Position numbers and translations under genes: made by a program. Under the pieces are notes generated by a model, which was given only the letters and a program-made list of their open reading frames with translations, did no database searches and had not been told where the DNA came from. 64,000 nucleotides of DNA from Herbinix sp. (GTDB lineage Bacteria > Bacillota > Clostridia > Lachnospirales > Lachnospiraceae): positions 143,012 to 207,011 of the forward strand of contig JAQZBN010000001.1 of NCBI GenBank assembly GCA_029238935.1, written 5' to 3'. The first letter of the stretch is position 1; every line of letters starts with the position of its first letter. Positions 60,943-64,000 of the stretch are shown in pieces.

Positions 60943-61120
60943 GCGACATCCCCGGTTGTTTCTGCTTGGTATTCCTAGTCACTTTCTATAAAATGACTAA
61001 AAGCGAACAATTTACCATTATTAACCATAGAGCTATTATAACATGACAATCCAAGATATGGAAACTATTTGCTTGCGAATATTTGCGTAATATAAATTAT
61101 TTCGATCACCATAATTGCAT
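60943..61120. other. AT-rich intergenic region
   Basis: No gene seen; contains the presumed promoter of the DUF402 gene near 60990-61040. Confidence 0.35.
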
Positions 61121-61166
61121 AATAATAGCGAACCTAGTAACTATCTATACTAAGTTCGCCATTATT
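61121..61166 (-). terminator. Terminator of the 61166 hydrolase gene
   Basis: AATAATAGCGAACCTAGT (61121-61138) pairs with ACTAAGTTCGCCATTATT (61149-61166) with two mismatches; the stop codon of the hydrolase overlaps its edge. Confidence 0.75.
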
Positions 61167-62476
61167 TAATATTCACGCTCCGCTATAAATTCACCTTTCC
61201 CCTTCAAATAGCAATTGAAAAAGTCCAGGGTAAGCTGATTAATTCTTTTTAAACAAACCTCCGTGTCCATTTGTGGCAGCTGACCATTAAAGATACAAGT
61301 GAAAAGTGGGCTGGTGAGTGCCAGATCCGTTAATGAAAAATGACCTGTGCCCTTCAAATATACGTCATGGGTGTTAGGATCGCTATCGGATAGAATTGCA
61401 TAGTTTTCTTCATATTGGGCCCACTCGGATAGATGACCCCAGGAGCTATCCGAATATATACTAAGAAGCGGTATAGGATAAGGCTCATCTTCAAATACAA
61501 ACTCATCTGCTTCCACCCCTTGAATATCACATAGAAATGGTGCTTCTAAAGCCATTACCGCACCAACATCCTTACGTTCTCTTCCTATTCCAAGGACGGC
61601 AGCACCGCCTAGAGAATGCCCCATTACTCCGATTTTACTAATATCAATTTTTTGATATGCAATATCTCCTTTTGAATTCTGAGCTTCAGAAAGGATATGA
61701 TCTATGACAAAATTGATATCCCCGGTGCGAAGCTCCATCCATTTCTGATAATATTCATAACTTTGTTGTTTATCCTTTTTTGCATCTTCTTTGGAACACT
61801 CCTTCATATAACCAGAATCTGCTGAGATTCTATTGCCATCAACATCGGTTGTAAATAAGCTATGATAGGTATGATCGATTGAGCACACTACATAACCATG
61901 GGAGGCTAATTCATTATAGAGGGATTCATTGCTCGTTCGAATTCCTAGTCCACCATGGGAAAATACGAGCAGCGGATAATCCTCCTTTGAATTTTTTGGA
62001 TACCAGAATTGTACATTTAGCTTTCTAGGTTCACCGGTATTTGTGTATGTCTCTACACGTTTACTATCAGTGTATGTATATAGTACAGTCGCGACTTCCA
62101 GATCACCGGTCGTCGCGGTCGTCGCAATCATATGGTACTGAGGAAATGCAAATGCTGGTAGTAATGCAAATGCGATTAAAAGAATGGAACCGAACCCCCT
62201 AAGGATAATCCGTATTTGCTTATACTTATTTTTACTTTCCTTTTTTCTCACTAAGGTGATTGCTCCAATTAATGCCCATACAATTAGAAGAGCTGAAAGT
62301 GCTACGTAACGAAAACTCCAAGGTATAACAGAAGTTATAGTAAATACAAGGAATAAAGCAAATACACCAAGACGCAATATACTTTTCATTCTTACTTGGT
62401 TCGATCTAGTGTAGATACAATATACCGAGAATATGAGTACAATTATGATAGCAATGAGAAATAGATATTTTTCCAT
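61166..62476 (-). CDS. Membrane-anchored alpha/beta-hydrolase (PAF-acetylhydrolase-like)
   Basis: A 436-residue protein. Four N-terminal membrane segments (LFLIAIIIVLIFSVYCIY, LGVFALFLVFTITSVI, YVALSALLIVWALIGAITLV, ILLIAFALLPAFAF) are followed by an extracellular hydrolase domain: VFSHGGLGIR, HGYVVCSIDHTYHS, GHSLGGAAVLGIG (nucleophile Ser near 286) and GTGHFSLTDLAL (catalytic His). This arrangement matches PAF-acetylhydrolase/DUF-type lipases, which cleave short acyl esters. Substrate unknown. The ribosome site is weak (GAAAGTTG). Confidence 0.8.
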   Translation of the reverse strand: MEKYLFLIAIIIVLIFSVYCIYTRSNQVRMKSILRLGVFALFLVFTITSVIPWSFRYVALSALLIVWALIGAITLVRKKESKNKYKQIRIILRGFGSILLIAFALLPAFAFPQYHMIATTATTGDLEVATVLYTYTDSKRVETYTNTGEPRKLNVQFWYPKNSKEDYPLLVFSHGGLGIRTSNESLYNELASHGYVVCSIDHTYHSLFTTDVDGNRISADSGYMKECSKEDAKKDKQQSYEYYQKWMELRTGDINFVIDHILSEAQNSKGDIAYQKIDISKIGVMGHSLGGAAVLGIGRERKDVGAVMALEAPFLCDIQGVEADEFVFEDEPYPIPLLSIYSDSSWGHLSEWAQYEENYAILSDSDPNTHDVYLKGTGHFSLTDLALTSPLFTCIFNGQLPQMDTEVCLKRINQLTLDFFNCYLKGKGEFIAEREY

Positions 62477-62547
62477 ATAAGTTCAACTTTCTTTATTTGT
62501 TTAGTAATAGCTTTGTATTTGGCTATATTATGTACCAACATAGTATT

Positions 62548-62616
62548 CATCTGTCTTTATACATCTATCTTTATATATCTATCTTTATACAGCTATCTTT
62601 ATACAGCTATTTTTGA
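62548..62616. repeat. 14-bp minisatellite abutting the GNAT stop
   Basis: Units of CATCTATCTTTATA start at 62548, 62562, 62576 and 62590, and a shorter last copy runs to 62616 over the GNAT stop codon (62607-62609). Confidence 0.85.
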
Positions 62617-63029
62617 TAATCCTCTTTTAATATAGCGTAATTCAATCTGGAGTATCGATTACAATTCATGAATATGGCTTTTCGTTCTACACCCTCTAAT
62701 ACAAATCCTGTTTGTTCTAAGGATTTCTGAGCCGCTGTATTAATCTCTAACGTATTTGCTGTAATTCTCTCAAGTCCCATATAATAAAAGCCATAATGCA
62801 ACATCAACTTTACAGCTTGTTTTCCATATCCCTTCGAGCGATTCCCAGTCTTAGCACCTTGATTTTTTTGAATATCATCAAACCACTGATCTGCTTTTTC
62901 TTCCGAATGTCCGATGTTCAGTGGCTCTGTGGGATGATCAAAATCATACTCAAAATCATTCCATATCCTGATACAATCTTTACGCTCCATAACTGCAAGA
63001 TAGATATCATTGCCTTGTAATTTTAACAT
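62607..63029 (-). CDS. GNAT acetyltransferase with an internal deletion
   Basis: A 140-residue protein read as one ORF. The end (RSKGYGKQAVKLMLHYGFYY then ANTLEINTAAQKSLEQTGF) is a good RimJ/RimL-type GNAT core with the RSKGYGK acetyl-CoA loop, and the start (MLKLQGNDIYLAVMERKDCI) is normal. But FDDIQKNQGAKTGNRSKGYG jumps from the first region straight to the loop, missing about 45-55 residues that hold beta strands 2-4. It looks like an in-frame deletion and is probably not an active enzyme. GGGGGTG precedes the ATG at 63029. Confidence 0.65.
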   Translation of the reverse strand: MLKLQGNDIYLAVMERKDCIRIWNDFEYDFDHPTEPLNIGHSEEKADQWFDDIQKNQGAKTGNRSKGYGKQAVKLMLHYGFYYMGLERITANTLEINTAAQKSLEQTGFVLEGVERKAIFMNCNRYSRLNYAILKEDYQK

Positions 63030-63171
63030 AATTACACCCCCGTTTAATGTATGCCTCAATATCTATGAACTCCTTATTCTGTATCAGCAAATACATTACT
63101 TATTCATAATCGCGGAATCCTATTCTAGATATTATTAAGCCTTGATTCCGCTCTAAATGTTTACACCGCCA

Positions 63172-63633
63172 TCATGAAACAAATCTGGAGGATAACACCT
63201 TAAACTCCGGTTTTGTAACATAGGAACAATAATGAATGCGTCCATCAAAGTTAAGTAAATTCTGAAATCGATAATACTGTGCTGGGGAAGTGATATAGTC
63301 CAATACCTTTTCCTTCGGTACCCATATTACCTCACTGGTTTCATTTGATGTCGTTAAATCCCCTTCGATGTAATCACAGATAAAATCAAACATTACTTTC
63401 GTCGGAACCGGTGTGATTCCATCATAAAATACATGCTGTCCTACATTAGAATAAATTCCACACAAACAACGCACGGATGCTTTTACTCCGCTTTCTTCTA
63501 AGATTTCCCGAAGTACACCCTCCTCCAGATTCTCACCAATCTCAATTTGACCTCCGGTACAATCCCAACCTCTATTATGGGTTTTCACAATCAATATATT
63601 TCCTGCTTCGTAGTGTATAAAAAAGCGGATCAA
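63172..63633 (-). CDS. NUDIX hydrolase, N-terminally truncated
   Basis: A 153-residue frame with a complete Nudix box GGQIEIGENLEEGVLREILEES (GX5EX7REILEESG). The family start, an additional 10-15 residues forming the first strand before GNILIVKTHNRG, is missing: the frame begins with a TTG at 63633 that has no ribosome site and is preceded by an in-frame TGA. It may be a truncated gene fused to upstream debris, or the true start is disrupted by a small mutation. The active-site box is intact. Confidence 0.65.
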   Translation of the reverse strand: MIRFFIHYEAGNILIVKTHNRGWDCTGGQIEIGENLEEGVLREILEESGVKASVRCLCGIYSNVGQHVFYDGITPVPTKVMFDFICDYIEGDLTTSNETSEVIWVPKEKVLDYITSPAQYYRFQNLLNFDGRIHYCSYVTKPEFKVLSSRFVS

Positions 63634-63720
63634 TCAAATCAACAAATTGAACTTTGCATTGACTATTGCTCTATATTATTATTCATTTACCAGTACTCCT
63701 GCATCCAGTAACATTTATCT

Positions 63721-64000
63721 TTACAAATATTTTCGCATTGCAGCTTCAACTACATGTCCAACTAATACAGATGTTGTAACACTTCCTACTCCGCCTGGAA
63801 CAGGTGTGATTGCATCAACAATAGCTTCTGCTTCGTCATATTTAACATCTCCGCAAAGCTTGCCTTCTTCATTCACATTTATACCGACATCAATAACTAC
63901 TTTGACCGCTTCTTAAGTATGATCCGTTTATCATGCCTGCTTTACCTGCTGCTACGATAATAATATCTGCTTCTTTTACAACAGATGGCATATCAATAGT
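63721..64000 (-). pseudogene. folD: folD C-terminal part with a frameshift (cut by window end)
   Basis: Read on the minus strand: the upstream frame gives MPSVVKEADIIIVAAGKAGM then INGSYLR and hits a stop at 63890-63892; the next frame continues [20 protein letters not shown] ... [18 protein letters not shown] and ends TAA at 63721-63723. Both parts are bifunctional methylenetetrahydrofolate dehydrogenase/cyclohydrolase FolD (motif PVPGGVG). The frames join at about 63909-63913 (AGAAGCGG region), needing a one-base change. FolD is normally needed for C1 metabolism, so another copy may exist, or this is a sequencing error. Confidence 0.75.

Noticed and set aside
63647..63916. 89-codon plus-strand ORF near the window end
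   Set aside because: It is the antisense of the folD coding sequence, whose PVPGGVG motif is unmistakable on the minus strand.
41311..64000. Chromosomal integron
   Set aside because: Cassette-like gene content and single orientation, but no integrase gene and no recurring attC-like imperfect palindromes between genes on reading the gaps.

Overview
The window is AT-rich DNA from a low-GC, spore-forming anaerobic Firmicute, most like a clostridium of the Lachnospiraceae (my inference). Reasons: [FeFe]-hydrogenase maturation genes hydE-hydG-hydF, spore-coat-type proteins, AGGAGG ribosome sites, frequent TTG/GTG starts, PadR/MarR/ArsR regulators and hexuronate genes uxuA-uxuB. There is no rRNA, tRNA, CRISPR array or intact transposase gene. 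Nearly everything can be read as chromosomal housekeeping plus a large accessory set of small enzymes.

0-9.2 kb: 3' end of an FAD oxidoreductase, a nucleotidyltransferase, a hydrolase, a marR-MATE efflux operon with two palindromic operators, a GNAT/Mor-like/zinc-ribbon operon (the 53-residue zinc-ribbon gene is easily missed), a methyltransferase and a membrane-anchored retropepsin-like protein. 9.5-16.4 kb: a YyaL-type thioredoxin-domain protein, a PadR-controlled macrolide-type glycosyltransferase and uxuAB. 16.6-22 kb: an Eis-like acetyltransferase, a peptidoglycan-binding secreted protein, a marR-degV pair, and three tiny genes that all carry CATAnnnTA exactly 36 nt upstream of the ATG (SigE/SigK-like, probably spore coat). 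22-33 kb: a CcdA-TlpA fusion, a MutS2-like ATPase without the Smr nuclease domain behind a ~500-nt leader with a 12-residue leader peptide and a terminator, then thioesterase, SDR, GGDEF, HAD, ferredoxin-domain aldo-keto reductase, threonine aldolase and CotF-like genes.

33-38.1 kb: HD protein and the hydEGF operon. It is preceded by a consensus promoter and a ~230-nt structured leader with two tiny ORFs and a strong terminator just before hydE, a candidate attenuator or riboswitch. 38.4-41.2 kb: two membrane proteins and an orphan SdpR/SdpI pair with a palindromic operator.

41.3-64 kb: about 29 genes, all on the minus strand, mostly single small enzymes (GNAT, NUDIX, aminoglycoside-phosphotransferase fold, methyltransferase, HIT, HD, YbaK, HExxH proteins). 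This reads as an accessory gene bank under rapid turnover. It holds 3' ends of dead genes, a GNAT with an internal deletion, a NUDIX lacking its N-terminus and a frameshifted folD at the window edge. Short minisatellites lie at or near gene ends at several places across the window.
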